DNA from: Saprospiraceae bacterium
GTDB taxonomy: Bacteria; Bacteroidota; Bacteroidia; Chitinophagales; Saprospiraceae
NCBI GenBank assembly: GCA_020628645.1
Contig: JAHDES010000019.1
Span: 34,932 to 98,931 of the forward strand
DNA: 64,000 nucleotides
Reading direction: 5' to 3'
Both the position numbers and the translations under genes were made by a program. This document shows, piece by piece, positions 1 to 7,803 of the stretch. Below the pieces are notes generated by a model that had not been told where the DNA came from, did no database searches, and saw only the letters and a program-made list of their open reading frames with translations. Every line of letters begins with the position of its first letter. Position 1 is the stretch's first letter.

Positions 1-1
1 C

Positions 2-868
2 ACAAACCATCGGTATCCCTCTATTCGCAATAAACACAACAATCAAAACTCCAACACTTATGATTTATCTGCTTCTGAAACAGAAGAAAATGTTTTAGAA
101 ATAAATTTGGCAGAGATTGCGCATAAAATTTGGATCGTCATTCGCCCTCTTTTGGTTGCTCTAAAATATTTTTTACTTCAACTATGGAGAAAGATACCAC
201 GATTAGATGCTAAAACATGGTTTAGAGTCGCGATTATAGCACTTATTGCCTATCTAGCTTTCCAACGAGATTTACAAATACAACTGAATACTAAATCGCC
301 TTTCACATCCATACAAGAAAGTCCATCTGAAAAAAGAAAGGTCAACCAATACGCTCAGCCCATTTCCAATAAAGAAAACTCCAAAAATTCTAATCCTTTC
401 GCTCCTGCTAGCCCTGAAATGTTGCACGATCAAGCCTGCAAACGATACATTGAACGGTTCAAGGAAGTGGCTCAAACTGAACAAGAAAAATATGGTATTC
501 CTGCAAGTATCAAAATGGCACAAGCCTTAATTGAAAGCCGCGCTGGGAGTAGTCGCTTAGCAACTTCCAATAACAATCATTTTGGTATGAAATGCTTTTC
601 ACGTTCTTGTAAAAAAGGACATTGTAGCAATTTTACTGATGATTCACACAAGGATTTTTTCCGAAAATATCAATCTGCCTGGGAAAGCTGGCGTGCTCAT
701 AGTGAAATGTTAAATGGCAAACGATACAAACATCTCCAAAAATATGGCACCAATTATAAAAAGTGGTCCATTGGTTTGAAAGAAGCAGGATATGCCACAG
801 ATAAAAAGTATGACTCCAAACTTATTGCTATGATACAAAAATACAATTTGGATAAACTGGACGAATAA
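2..868 (+). CDS. Glucosaminidase-domain membrane protein, 5' end outside window
   Basis: Peptidoglycan hydrolase of the glucosaminidase (FlgJ/LytG, PF01832-like) type, expected to cut glycan strands in the periplasm. The reading frame is open from the window edge to the stop with no clear start, so the TTG at 107 is probably internal and the gene begins upstream. After a basic, hydrophobic N-terminal part there is a membrane helix (around VAIIALIAYLAFQ), a low-complexity linker, then the catalytic domain over roughly the last 140 residues. It contains the IPASIKMAQALIESRAG motif, whose Glu is the expected general acid, and later HFGMKC and the Tyr-rich YATDKKYDSKL end. Family from motifs; the substrate bond is inference. 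Transcription ends at a hairpin about 55 nt downstream. Confidence 0.85.
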   Translation, partial: TNHRYPSIRNKHNNQNSNTYDLSASETEENVLEINLAEIAHKIWIVIRPLLVALKYFLLQLWRKIPRLDAKTWFRVAIIALIAYLAFQRDLQIQLNTKSPFTSIQESPSEKRKVNQYAQPISNKENSKNSNPFAPASPEMLHDQACKRYIERFKEVAQTEQEKYGIPASIKMAQALIESRAGSSRLATSNNNHFGMKCFSRSCKKGHCSNFTDDSHKDFFRKYQSAWESWRAHSEMLNGKRYKHLQKYGTNYKKWSIGLKEAGYATDKKYDSKLIAMIQKYNLDKLDE

Positions 869-920
869 GTAAACGACCACTTTTTTAACCAGAAAAGTAA
901 TCTAACGATTTTCGTCTCTG

Positions 921-966
921 CTAATGCCCGACTCAATGTTGTATCATCAACAGGGCATTAGTTTTC
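921..966 (+). terminator. Rho-independent terminator after the glucosaminidase gene
   Basis: CTAATGCCC (921-929) pairs perfectly with GGGCATTAG (953-961), with an inner TGTTG/CAACA stem, followed by TTTT. It lies 53 nt after the glucosaminidase stop. Confidence 0.7.
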
Positions 967-1048
967 CAGAACTATTTTTTACAACCCAAACAAATACGCA
1001 TAAATATTTAACAAACATTACTGTAAACCTTAAAATCCCCCTTTTCCA

Positions 1049-1342
1049 ATGCAAAAATTTCTGTATGCCATCGGACTTGTTATTCTTCTAGCTGGTTTTG
1101 TCTATCATCCTTCGACTATCGAAGTACATGAAAGAGTCCAAATCTATAATTTACCATCAGTAGGTGATCAAATCAAAAAAGGTCGTATCGCTGCTAGATT
1201 AAGCCAAAAAGCACTTGCAGATGCCGTAGGACTGAGTCTTTATAATGTACAAACCATCGAAAAAGGAAAAGCTGTACCGACTAGAGATATTATGCTTAAA
1301 ATACAACAATTGCTCAAGATAGAAATCGTACTCGATGTATAA
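1049..1342 (+). CDS. Small membrane-anchored XRE-type HTH protein
   Basis: A 97-residue protein with two parts. Residues about 1-22 form one hydrophobic helix (FLYAIGLVILLAGFVY) and residues about 38-95 form a Cro/C1-type helix-turn-helix with the family pattern AARLSQKALADAVGLSLYNV followed by IEKGKAVPT. XRE domains bind operator DNA or partner proteins; a membrane anchor on so short a protein is unusual and would hold the DNA-binding part at the inner membrane. The ATG at 1049 is the natural start, since the hydrophobic segment follows it at once. No partner gene is adjacent. The target is unknown. An alternative is that translation starts internally, giving a soluble HTH of about 60 residues. 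Confidence 0.7.
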   Translation: MQKFLYAIGLVILLAGFVYHPSTIEVHERVQIYNLPSVGDQIKKGRIAARLSQKALADAVGLSLYNVQTIEKGKAVPTRDIMLKIQQLLKIEIVLDV

Positions 1343-1664
1343 TTGAAAATAGTTCTTTGACTTTTTCACGGGATTTGTCTAAGAACATTAAAAATAAAAC
1401 TAAGTGCAAGAAGAGGAAGCTGTGCTTAAACCCGAGGGATGGAAGAGAGGATGCTTGTAGTTCTCATCCTACTTTTCTTTCCTTCAACCAAAAAACCAAT
1501 GAACTAAGAACGAAAATTATTTACTTTCCTACGGTTTTCTCATAGTCTGTTTTTTGTGACCACCCCCCAAAGGTGGTCTTTTTTATTGATCTAATCTCAA
1601 CAAAAAATCCATTTTTGCATTCTATTCGTAAGTGTGATAAATTTCTTCACCAAAAAAAATAATT
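1343..1664. other. Gene-poor spacer, possible small RNA before a terminator
   Basis: No convincing gene. The 1357-1545 open frame starts at TTG and has unusual Arg/Lys/Cys composition. About 215 nt lie between the HTH stop and a strong terminator at 1558-1584, with a local AGGATG/CATCCT stem near 1448-1470. A trailing 3' RNA or small RNA is possible but not demonstrated. Confidence 0.35.
1558..1584 (+). terminator. Strong Rho-independent terminator
   Basis: GACCACC (1558-1564) pairs with GGTGGTC (1572-1578), followed directly by six T. It probably ends the transcript of the HTH gene or of a small RNA just downstream of it. Confidence 0.85.
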
Positions 1665-2318
1665 ATGTTAGTTAGTTTGCTTACTCTTTTGATGTTGTTT
1701 CAAATCGGAGATATTCATGACCCAAAAACAGAAGAAGAATTAAAAGTCTATGGATTAGAAAAATGTAGAATAGTAGAAGGTATTAAAACGCGAAACGGAA
1801 AAAAAATCTATGCGACTACCAGTACTTACACTTATGATGGTCAAGGTCGAGAATTACGCTGGGAATATCGCTACGACGATGGCTCACTTTATTATGCCAA
1901 TGAATCTGTTTACGATGATAATGGCAGACGTATAAAATATTTGCATTATAATAGCAATAACCAGTATGATTCTTACTATCAATTTAGTTACAATCAACAA
2001 GGATATAAAAGCAGTACTAAACATTTCAATAAAGCTGGAAAACTCCAAGATCAGTGGTTGTATACCTTAGATCAAGAAGGCAAAATCATTCGTGAAGATC
2101 ATAAAAATCCAGATGGCACACTTCGCACTTATTGGGAAATTTCATATAATGATAAGGATCAAGTGATTCGTAAAGACATTTACCTCCCTTCTGGAAAATT
2201 GTATAGTTATATGATTTCTACTTACAATGATGAAGGTTTAGAAGATAGTTTTGCAGAGTATCGTGCCGATGGAAGTGAAAAGTTTTTATTAAACTTTACC
2301 TATGATTGTAAAGAGTAA
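1665..2318 (+). CDS. Exported YD-repeat (RHS-like) protein of unknown function
   Basis: A 217-residue protein with a short hydrophobic N-terminus (MLVSLLTLLMLFQIGD) that could be a signal peptide or anchor. It is followed by at least five imperfect repeats of about 25-30 residues of the form TYTYDGQGRELRWEYRYDDG, VYDDNGRRIKYLHYN, SYNQQGYKSSTKHFN, TLDQEGKIIREDH and SYNDKDQVIRKDIY. This YD/RHS-like pattern builds beta-strand shells and binds carbohydrate in several families, but the protein is far shorter than an RHS toxin and has no toxin tip. Its last feature is a Cys near the C-terminus. The gene stands alone between terminators. Function not recognised. Confidence 0.65.
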   Translation: MLVSLLTLLMLFQIGDIHDPKTEEELKVYGLEKCRIVEGIKTRNGKKIYATTSTYTYDGQGRELRWEYRYDDGSLYYANESVYDDNGRRIKYLHYNSNNQYDSYYQFSYNQQGYKSSTKHFNKAGKLQDQWLYTLDQEGKIIREDHKNPDGTLRTYWEISYNDKDQVIRKDIYLPSGKLYSYMISTYNDEGLEDSFAEYRADGSEKFLLNFTYDCKE

Positions 2319-2340
2319 TTTTTTATAAATCATTTTAATA

Positions 2341-2379
2341 AAATCCCCTTTAGATTCTTGTATTTAAAGGGGGTTTTTA
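2341..2379 (+). terminator. Rho-independent terminator after the YD-repeat gene
   Basis: AAATCCCCTTTA at 2341-2352 pairs (one G-U) with TAAAGGGGGTTT near 2365-2375, followed by TTTT. Confidence 0.75.
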
Positions 2380-2504
2380 TTTTACATTACAGAATTAATA
2401 ATGTATTTTTTTCTCTTTTTCAGTTAAAAAGAACATTTTTTTAGCATTTTTTTATTTTTTGGCATTCCTTTTGCAAAATACATAAGTAATTAAACAACAT
2501 ACAC

Positions 2505-2762
2505 TTTGACGACTAAATCGTCAATCATAACCATTAGCCGAATAGTTCCCTTCCTATTCTCAATAGCATTAAACTTCTCGAACAAACTCATGCAGTAAGA
2601 ATACTCTGAACGTGTAACGTTCTTCCGATATGCGTATTCATTCCTTTTAGAATGATTATGCTATTAAACACACTAGAAACACACTGATATTTACATATTA
2701 CTGAGAAAACTGGTAAATATTCACCCTGTCCCGAGCCCTGAACAAGCTCGGGATATTTTTTT
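2505..2762 (+). ncRNA. Candidate structured non-coding RNA with its own terminator
   Basis: There is no open frame here, but perfect complementary pairs crowd together: GACGA/TCGTC (2508-2522), GAATAG/CTATTC (2540-2545 with 2554-2559), AATAGCAT/ATGCTATT (2562-2569 with 2658-2665), inside it GAATAC/GTATTC (2599-2604 with 2634-2639) and GAACGT/ACGTTC (2608-2613 with 2617-2622), then ATATTTAC/GTAAATAT (2687-2694 with 2713-2720). It ends in an 8-bp hairpin with a T tract (2729-2762). The nesting and the terminator suggest an independent small RNA, or the leader of the gene at 2935. It matches none of the standard RNAs that I can recognise by eye. Confidence 0.4.
2729..2762 (+). terminator. Hairpin with T tract closing the structured region
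   Basis: TCCCGAGC (2729-2736) pairs perfectly with GCTCGGGA (2746-2753), followed by TATTTTTTT. It lies 170 nt before the next gene, so it either ends an upstream RNA or attenuates transcription into that gene. Confidence 0.7.
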
Positions 2763-2765
2763 GGA

Positions 2766-2840
2766 GTCGTCGCACGACTAATTCTTCTAATTCAAAAACT
2801 CTTCTTCCACTATATTCTCTTCAGGAAGTCGTGCAACGAC
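2766..2840. repeat. 75-bp element with 13-bp terminal inverted repeats, copy 1
   Basis: The left end GTCGTCGCACGAC (2766-2778) and right end GTCGTGCAACGAC (2828-2840) are inverted repeats matching at 12 of 13 positions, and each end is also a small palindrome. A second element with the same ends lies at 20599-20675. Confidence 0.6.
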
Positions 2841-2934
2841 TTAAAGAATCCTCTCCCTTTTTACATTAACATTCTCTTCATAAACCCCATATTCATTTTT
2901 ATCGTTATATTGCTAGAAATAAACATTTTTTGAA

Positions 2935-5241
2935 ATGGCAATTACAATTCCTTCTTCTTCTACCTTCTCCCCTACTGTGATGAGTTTGATTCCCCTTTTT
3001 TATATCGGTTGGGCAGATAATTTATTAAGTCCTTCTGAAATAAAAACCATTCATCAAGGCTTATCAAAATTCCCTAATCTTAATACAGCAGATCGAAAAT
3101 TACTAGATCAATGGTGTAATCCTGCAAAGCCCCCCACCGCTCAATTATACAAACAATGGAAAAATTTATTAAAAAATGCTGCACAACAATCTACGGATTC
3201 GCACAAAAAAAATTGGCTAGAGTTAGGAATTGAAATGGCAAAACTCCAATCCTCCAATTCGCCTGATACCGAAAATGCGCTCAGAGAATTATATGAAACG
3301 ATTGGACTAAATGAAACCAGCATCCCTGATTCTTTATATTCGAAATCTCAACGCCAACAATTCGAAGAAGAAGAGACTTCTTCCTTTTCTGTCCCTAAAA
3401 TGAAAAGCATCCTAGATGATGAGTATGAAGAATTACGCGATCAAATGCGAACCTTACTTTCCGATCCTGTTTTACATGCTGATCCTGAAGCCATTCGCAC
3501 CAAAGCCGATTATAGAGAAAAAGTATTAGAATGGTGTCAATTATTGGCAGATCAAGGCTTGGGAGCTTTATCTTATCCACATGCTAATGGAGGAAAAGAT
3601 GATATGGGTTCTTATGCTACTGTTTTTGAAATGCTAGGCTATCATGATTTGAGTTTAACGGTCAAATTTGGCGTTCAATTTGGCTTATTTGGTGGAAGTG
3701 TGCTTTTTTTAGGCACCGAAAAACATCATAAAAAATACCTTACGGATACAGGTAGTTTAAAATTAGCTGGTTGTTTTGCCATGACCGAAACGAATCATGG
3801 TTCTAATGTTCGAGAATTACAAACCACTGCCACTTATGATCCATCTACAGATGAGATTATCATTCATACGCCTACCGAACACGATAGTAAAGAATACATT
3901 GGTAATGCTTTACATAGTAAAATAGCCTCTGTTTTTGCTCAATTAATTGTTAATGGGGAACAACATGGCGTTCATACTATTCTAGTCCCTTTAAGAAATG
4001 AAAAGCACCAATTATTAGAAGGCATCCGAGTAGAAGATAATGGGTATAAACTGGGTTTAAATGGTGTAGACAATGGTAAAATCTGGTTTAATCAAGTCCG
4101 TGTCCCTAGAGCAAACTTATTGGATCGTTACGGAGCGATTTCTGATCAAGGAGTGTATACCAGTCCCATCGAAAATGCAGGAAAACGATTCTTTACCATG
4201 TTGGGGACTTTAGTGGGTGGACGTGTATGTGTGCCGCGCGCAGGATTAAGTGCTGCCAAAACAGCATTGACAATTGCCATAAAATATGCCACTCAACGAC
4301 GACAATTTGCTCCTTCCCCTAATGAAAAAGAAACCTTATTATTGGATTATCCAACCCATCAGATGCGTTTAATTCCGCGTTTGGCAAAAGCTTACGCGCT
4401 AGATTTTGCCTTATCTTACTTAGGAAAACGCTTTGCCAATCGTTCGGAAGCTGATATTCGAGAAATAGAAACACTAGCGGCTGGATTAAAATCATATGCT
4501 ACTTGGTTTACGTCAGATACCATACAAGAATGTCGAGAAGCTTGTGGAGGAAAAGGTTATTTACACGAAAATCGTTTTGCTGATTTAAAAGCGGATGCTG
4601 ATATATTTACCACTTTTGAAGGAGATAATACCGTTTTACTTCAATTAGTTGCGAAAGGATTATTATCTGATTTTAAAAAGGAATTTCATGACGAAGGTTA
4701 TCGAGCCGTTTTAAGATACATTTCATCTCAAATGGGAGATACGATCACTTCTTACAACCCCGTTTTTAAACGAAATACAGAGCGATCTCATCTCTTAGAT
4801 GCCGAATTTCATTTAGATGCTTTTAGATATCGAGAACGACAACTCTTATACGAAGTCAGTAACAGCATTCGAGATTATATCAAAAAACAATTTCCAGCGT
4901 ACGAAGCTTTCTTGAAGGTACAAAATGAAATTATTGCTTTAGCATTAGCTTATGTAGAACGAATTGTCTTAGAACAATTTCTAGAAGGTTTGAAAACGGT
5001 AAAAGATGATCCTTGTCAAAAAATACTCACTAAATTATTCCAACTTTATGCTTTATCTACGATTCATGAGCATCGTGGCTGGTATTTAGAAAATGACTAC
5101 ATGAATGGTTCGAAATCAAAAGCTATTCGCCAACAAATTTATAATTTATGCGGTGATATTCGTCCTCATGTCAAAGATTTAGTAAATGCTTTTGCTATTC
5201 CAGATGCGCTTTTAAAAGCACCGATTGCAATGAGCATGTAA
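2935..5241 (+). CDS. Acyl-CoA oxidase/dehydrogenase family flavoprotein with N-terminal extension
   Basis: A 768-residue flavoenzyme that introduces the alpha-beta double bond into acyl-CoA. It is longer than ordinary acyl-CoA dehydrogenases (380-400 residues) and its motifs fit the acyl-CoA oxidase-like branch: GCFAMTETNHGSNV for the FAD/substrate region near residues 280-295, a VPRAGLSAAKTALTIAIKYA helix, then ACGGKGYL and TTFEGDNTVLLQL, whose Glu aligns with the catalytic base of oxidases. The first ~150 residues precede the fold and begin with IPLFYIGWADNLLSPSEIKT, which recalls TerB-like helical domains. The ATG at 2935 is the first in frame. It is not in an operon; an oxygen-using oxidase and a dehydrogenase cannot be told apart here. 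Confidence 0.85.
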   Translation: MAITIPSSSTFSPTVMSLIPLFYIGWADNLLSPSEIKTIHQGLSKFPNLNTADRKLLDQWCNPAKPPTAQLYKQWKNLLKNAAQQSTDSHKKNWLELGIEMAKLQSSNSPDTENALRELYETIGLNETSIPDSLYSKSQRQQFEEEETSSFSVPKMKSILDDEYEELRDQMRTLLSDPVLHADPEAIRTKADYREKVLEWCQLLADQGLGALSYPHANGGKDDMGSYATVFEMLGYHDLSLTVKFGVQFGLFGGSVLFLGTEKHHKKYLTDTGSLKLAGCFAMTETNHGSNVRELQTTATYDPSTDEIIIHTPTEHDSKEYIGNALHSKIASVFAQLIVNGEQHGVHTILVPLRNEKHQLLEGIRVEDNGYKLGLNGVDNGKIWFNQVRVPRANLLDRYGAISDQGVYTSPIENAGKRFFTMLGTLVGGRVCVPRAGLSAAKTALTIAIKYATQRRQFAPSPNEKETLLLDYPTHQMRLIPRLAKAYALDFALSYLGKRFANRSEADIREIETLAAGLKSYATWFTSDTIQECREACGGKGYLHENRFADLKADADIFTTFEGDNTVLLQLVAKGLLSDFKKEFHDEGYRAVLRYISSQMGDTITSYNPVFKRNTERSHLLDAEFHLDAFRYRERQLLYEVSNSIRDYIKKQFPAYEAFLKVQNEIIALALAYVERIVLEQFLEGLKTVKDDPCQKILTKLFQLYALSTIHEHRGWYLENDYMNGSKSKAIRQQIYNLCGDIRPHVKDLVNAFAIPDALLKAPIAMSM

Positions 5242-5340
5242 AATATTGAGTCTTTTTTATAATACATCAAACAAAAGTCTTATTTTGCTGAAATTATTAC
5301 AGCTAGAAATCTATTTTTAAAAGCTGTATTATTTTAACAA

Positions 5341-5646
5341 TTGGTTTTGAATTTACTAAAGATAGCAGTAGTTGTCCTATTAACGGGTATCGTAATGGCA
5401 GATACGATAGTGTTATCTTATTGTCTTTTTGAAGGGCACTACGAACGTATAGAATTAAACGAAATTGATACCAGTGAAAAGGATGGTAAAGAAGATAAAT
5501 TAGAAAAGGAAGCCAAAAAATGGAATAAATTTGCTTTTACTTCTAACCAAAAAAGTACAATTACTTTTCATAAAGCCTATCTATACAACTATCATTTATT
5601 AGAAGATACATACCAATCCATACCTACGCCCCCTCCCGAAGTGTAG
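5341..5646 (+). CDS. Small hypothetical membrane-anchored protein
   Basis: A 101-residue product with an N-terminal hydrophobic helix (LLKIAVVVLLTGIVMADTIVL), an acidic/basic middle (DTSEKDGKEDKLEKEAKKW) and a short tail ending TPPPEV. The only start giving the whole helix is TTG at 5341, which is acceptable but uncommon; the next ATG would fall inside the helix. It could be an exported protein cleaved after MADT, or an anchored one. It sits 72 nt before the SulP transporter gene on the same strand, so the two may be co-transcribed. No family recognised. Confidence 0.5.
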   Translation: MVLNLLKIAVVVLLTGIVMADTIVLSYCLFEGHYERIELNEIDTSEKDGKEDKLEKEAKKWNKFAFTSNQKSTITFHKAYLYNYHLLEDTYQSIPTPPPEV

Positions 5647-5718
5647 TCCTTGATAAACATTTCATTACTTTCCTTTTAATTTATTGTTTTCTTTAAACAG
5701 AAAAAAACTTCACATAAT

Positions 5719-7590
5719 ATGTTAAAACGAATTTTTAGTTTTGATTTCTCTAACTTCAGAGGAGATTTCTTTGGAGGTTTAACCGCAGGTATTGTGGCAC
5801 TTCCATTAGCACTTGCCTTTGGTGAACAATCTGGCTTAGGTGCAGATGCTGGTTTATATGGTGCTATTTTCATCTCCTTTTTCGCTGCATGGTTAGGCGG
5901 TACGAACACACAAATTAGTGGCCCCACTGCTCCAATGACTGCAGTAAGTATGGTTGTAATTGCAGGAATCATTGCCTCATTTGAAGGAGATCGTGAAAAG
6001 GCTATTCCTATCATTCTTGCCGTCTTCTTTTTGGCAGGAATTATCCAAATTGTATTAGGCTTTTTAAGAATAGGTAAATACATACGATATATTCCTTATC
6101 CCGTAGTTTCAGGTTTTATGTCTGGTATTGGGGTATTGATCATTATTACTCAAATCTTTCCCTTTATTGGTTATTATCCAGCTCAAGATCAATCTAACAT
6201 AGAAGCTTTCAAACCAAAAGCAGAAGAAGTTATCTTGAATGGTATCTTGGAAGATGAAGCGGACGAAGGTTTATTGGTTTTAGAAGATTTTGAAGAAACG
6301 GTAAAACGAGCTCAAAATATTACCCCAGCTGAAATTACAGAAAAAGCAACAAAACTAGTAGGCGATGATTCTAGAGGTGTAAATGGTACCGTACGTTATT
6401 TCTTGAAGGGTATGCAAAATATTAATTGGATACAATTACTACTCGCGCTATTTACCATATTTATAATTTATGGATTTAAACGAATCACAACAGCCGTTCC
6501 AAGTACTTTGGTAGCATTGATTGTGGTGACCCTAGTTGCAATTTTTGGTGGTTTAGATTATCGAACGATTACGGAAATTCCTTCTGGCTTCCCCACCTTT
6601 AGGGGCGACATTTTCACTAATTTTAGTTTTAGTGCCCTGAGTCCTTATATTTTTTCCGCAATTGCTCTCGCGCTGCTAGGTGTAATAGATTCCTTGCTGA
6701 CTTCTATTGTTGCTGATAATATGACCAAAACGAAGCACGATCCTGACCAAGAATTATTTGGTCAAGGGATTGGAAATAGTATTGCTGCTTTATTTGGTGG
6801 TATTCCAGGTGCAGGAGCAACGATTCGTACCGTAGTAAATATTAATTCTGGTGGTCAAACGCGTATCTCTGGTATGGTGGCAGGTGTCCTTTTATTAGTC
6901 ATTTTACTCGCATTAGGGCCTTATGCTTCGCTTATCCCTGCAGGTGTATTAGCAGGTATTTTGATCACTGTAGGTATTGGAGTAATGGATTATAAAGGTT
7001 TAAAACACCTTTTTGTGATGCCACGTACAGAAGCAATTGTCATCATTGTTGTATTATTATTGACCGTTTTCTGGGGATTATTAGAAGCCGTAGCTATTGG
7101 TATGATTATGTCTACCATTTTGTTCATGAAAAAGATTTCTGATGTGATAGATGATAAAACAGATATTGCTCCATTAACGAATTTTGCTAGAGAGATTCCT
7201 TGGAAAGATGAGACCGCATTCTTCGAGCGTCATAAAGATCAAGTATACATCAAGCACTTGGATGGACCGCTTTTCTTTGGATTTGCTTCTCGCTTCCAAG
7301 ATATGATTAAGGCTTTACCTGATATAAAAGTCGTGATTATGCGATTGGATAAGGTACCTTATGTGGATCAATCTGGTCTCTATGCTATGGAAGATGCTAT
7401 TGATGATCTTAATGCACAGGATATCAAAGTGGTATTTGTAGATGCGCATGGTCAACCCTTAGATATGTTCAAGAGTATCAATATTGTTCCGAATCTGATA
7501 CCTGAAGAACACAATTTTGAGAGCTTCGAAGCTTGTAGCCAATGGCTAGAAGGTCATTTAAAAGAAGTGGATAAAATTGCAATGGCTTAG
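5719..7590 (+). CDS. SulP-family anion transporter with STAS domain
   Basis: An inner-membrane anion transporter of 623 residues in the SulP/SLC26 family, which moves bicarbonate, sulfate or similar anions with sodium or protons. The N-terminus shows the SulP signature FFGGLTAGIVALPLALAFGE, followed by TQISGPTAPMTAV, and there are about 12 hydrophobic helices up to residue ~480. The cytosolic STAS domain covers residues ~510-615 with the VPYVDQSGLYAMED motif. A hydrophilic acidic stretch of about 75 residues (from around AQDQSNIEAF to TVRYFLKG) interrupts the helices and is longer than in the best-known members. A terminator follows. The transported ion cannot be fixed from sequence; marine Bacteroidota often use SulP for bicarbonate. 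Confidence 0.92.
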   Translation: MLKRIFSFDFSNFRGDFFGGLTAGIVALPLALAFGEQSGLGADAGLYGAIFISFFAAWLGGTNTQISGPTAPMTAVSMVVIAGIIASFEGDREKAIPIILAVFFLAGIIQIVLGFLRIGKYIRYIPYPVVSGFMSGIGVLIIITQIFPFIGYYPAQDQSNIEAFKPKAEEVILNGILEDEADEGLLVLEDFEETVKRAQNITPAEITEKATKLVGDDSRGVNGTVRYFLKGMQNINWIQLLLALFTIFIIYGFKRITTAVPSTLVALIVVTLVAIFGGLDYRTITEIPSGFPTFRGDIFTNFSFSALSPYIFSAIALALLGVIDSLLTSIVADNMTKTKHDPDQELFGQGIGNSIAALFGGIPGAGATIRTVVNINSGGQTRISGMVAGVLLLVILLALGPYASLIPAGVLAGILITVGIGVMDYKGLKHLFVMPRTEAIVIIVVLLLTVFWGLLEAVAIGMIMSTILFMKKISDVIDDKTDIAPLTNFAREIPWKDETAFFERHKDQVYIKHLDGPLFFGFASRFQDMIKALPDIKVVIMRLDKVPYVDQSGLYAMEDAIDDLNAQDIKVVFVDAHGQPLDMFKSINIVPNLIPEEHNFESFEACSQWLEGHLKEVDKIAMA

Positions 7591-7606
7591 ACCATTTTAT
7601 AATATG

Positions 7607-7640
7607 AAAAAGGGCTTCGAACTGATTCGAAGCCCTTTTG
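7607..7640 (+). terminator. Rho-independent terminator after sulP
   Basis: AAAAGGGCTTCGAA pairs with TTCGAAGCCCTTTT around a CTGA loop. Its symmetrical A/T flanks could also serve the opposite strand. Confidence 0.9.
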
Positions 7641-7647
7641 TATTCTA

Positions 7648-7703
7648 ATACCGAATTGACAAAATCCTTTCGTATATAATTTATGATTTTGCCAAATCGG
7701 CAT
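7648..7703. repeat. Palindromic intergenic repeat, copy A
   Basis: The ends are inverted repeats: ATACCGAATTGACAAAATC on the left and the complement of ATGCCGATTTGGCAAAATC on the right (16 of 19 match). The middle TTTCGTATATAATTTATG and both ends recur, reversed, at 56761-56835. A TCCCG/CGGGA hairpin (7711-7731) and a GTGATTT/AAATCA(T) hairpin (7746-7762) follow on the same side. Confidence 0.7.
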
Positions 7704-7803
7704 TTTTTAATCCCGTACCTGCAAGGTCGGGAATACGTTTTTGGTGTGATTTACGAAATCATTTATTCAATTGCGTATAACAAGTTTTTCAAATTCTTTT
7801 ATC

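Noticed and set aside
107..109. TTG as start of the glucosaminidase gene
   Set aside because: The same frame is open to the window edge, so the real start is outside; the TTG has no ribosome-binding support.
1357..1545. Open frame of 62 codons downstream of the HTH gene
   Set aside because: Starts with TTG, has Lys/Arg/Cys-rich content with no signal or motif and lies in a spacer before a terminator.
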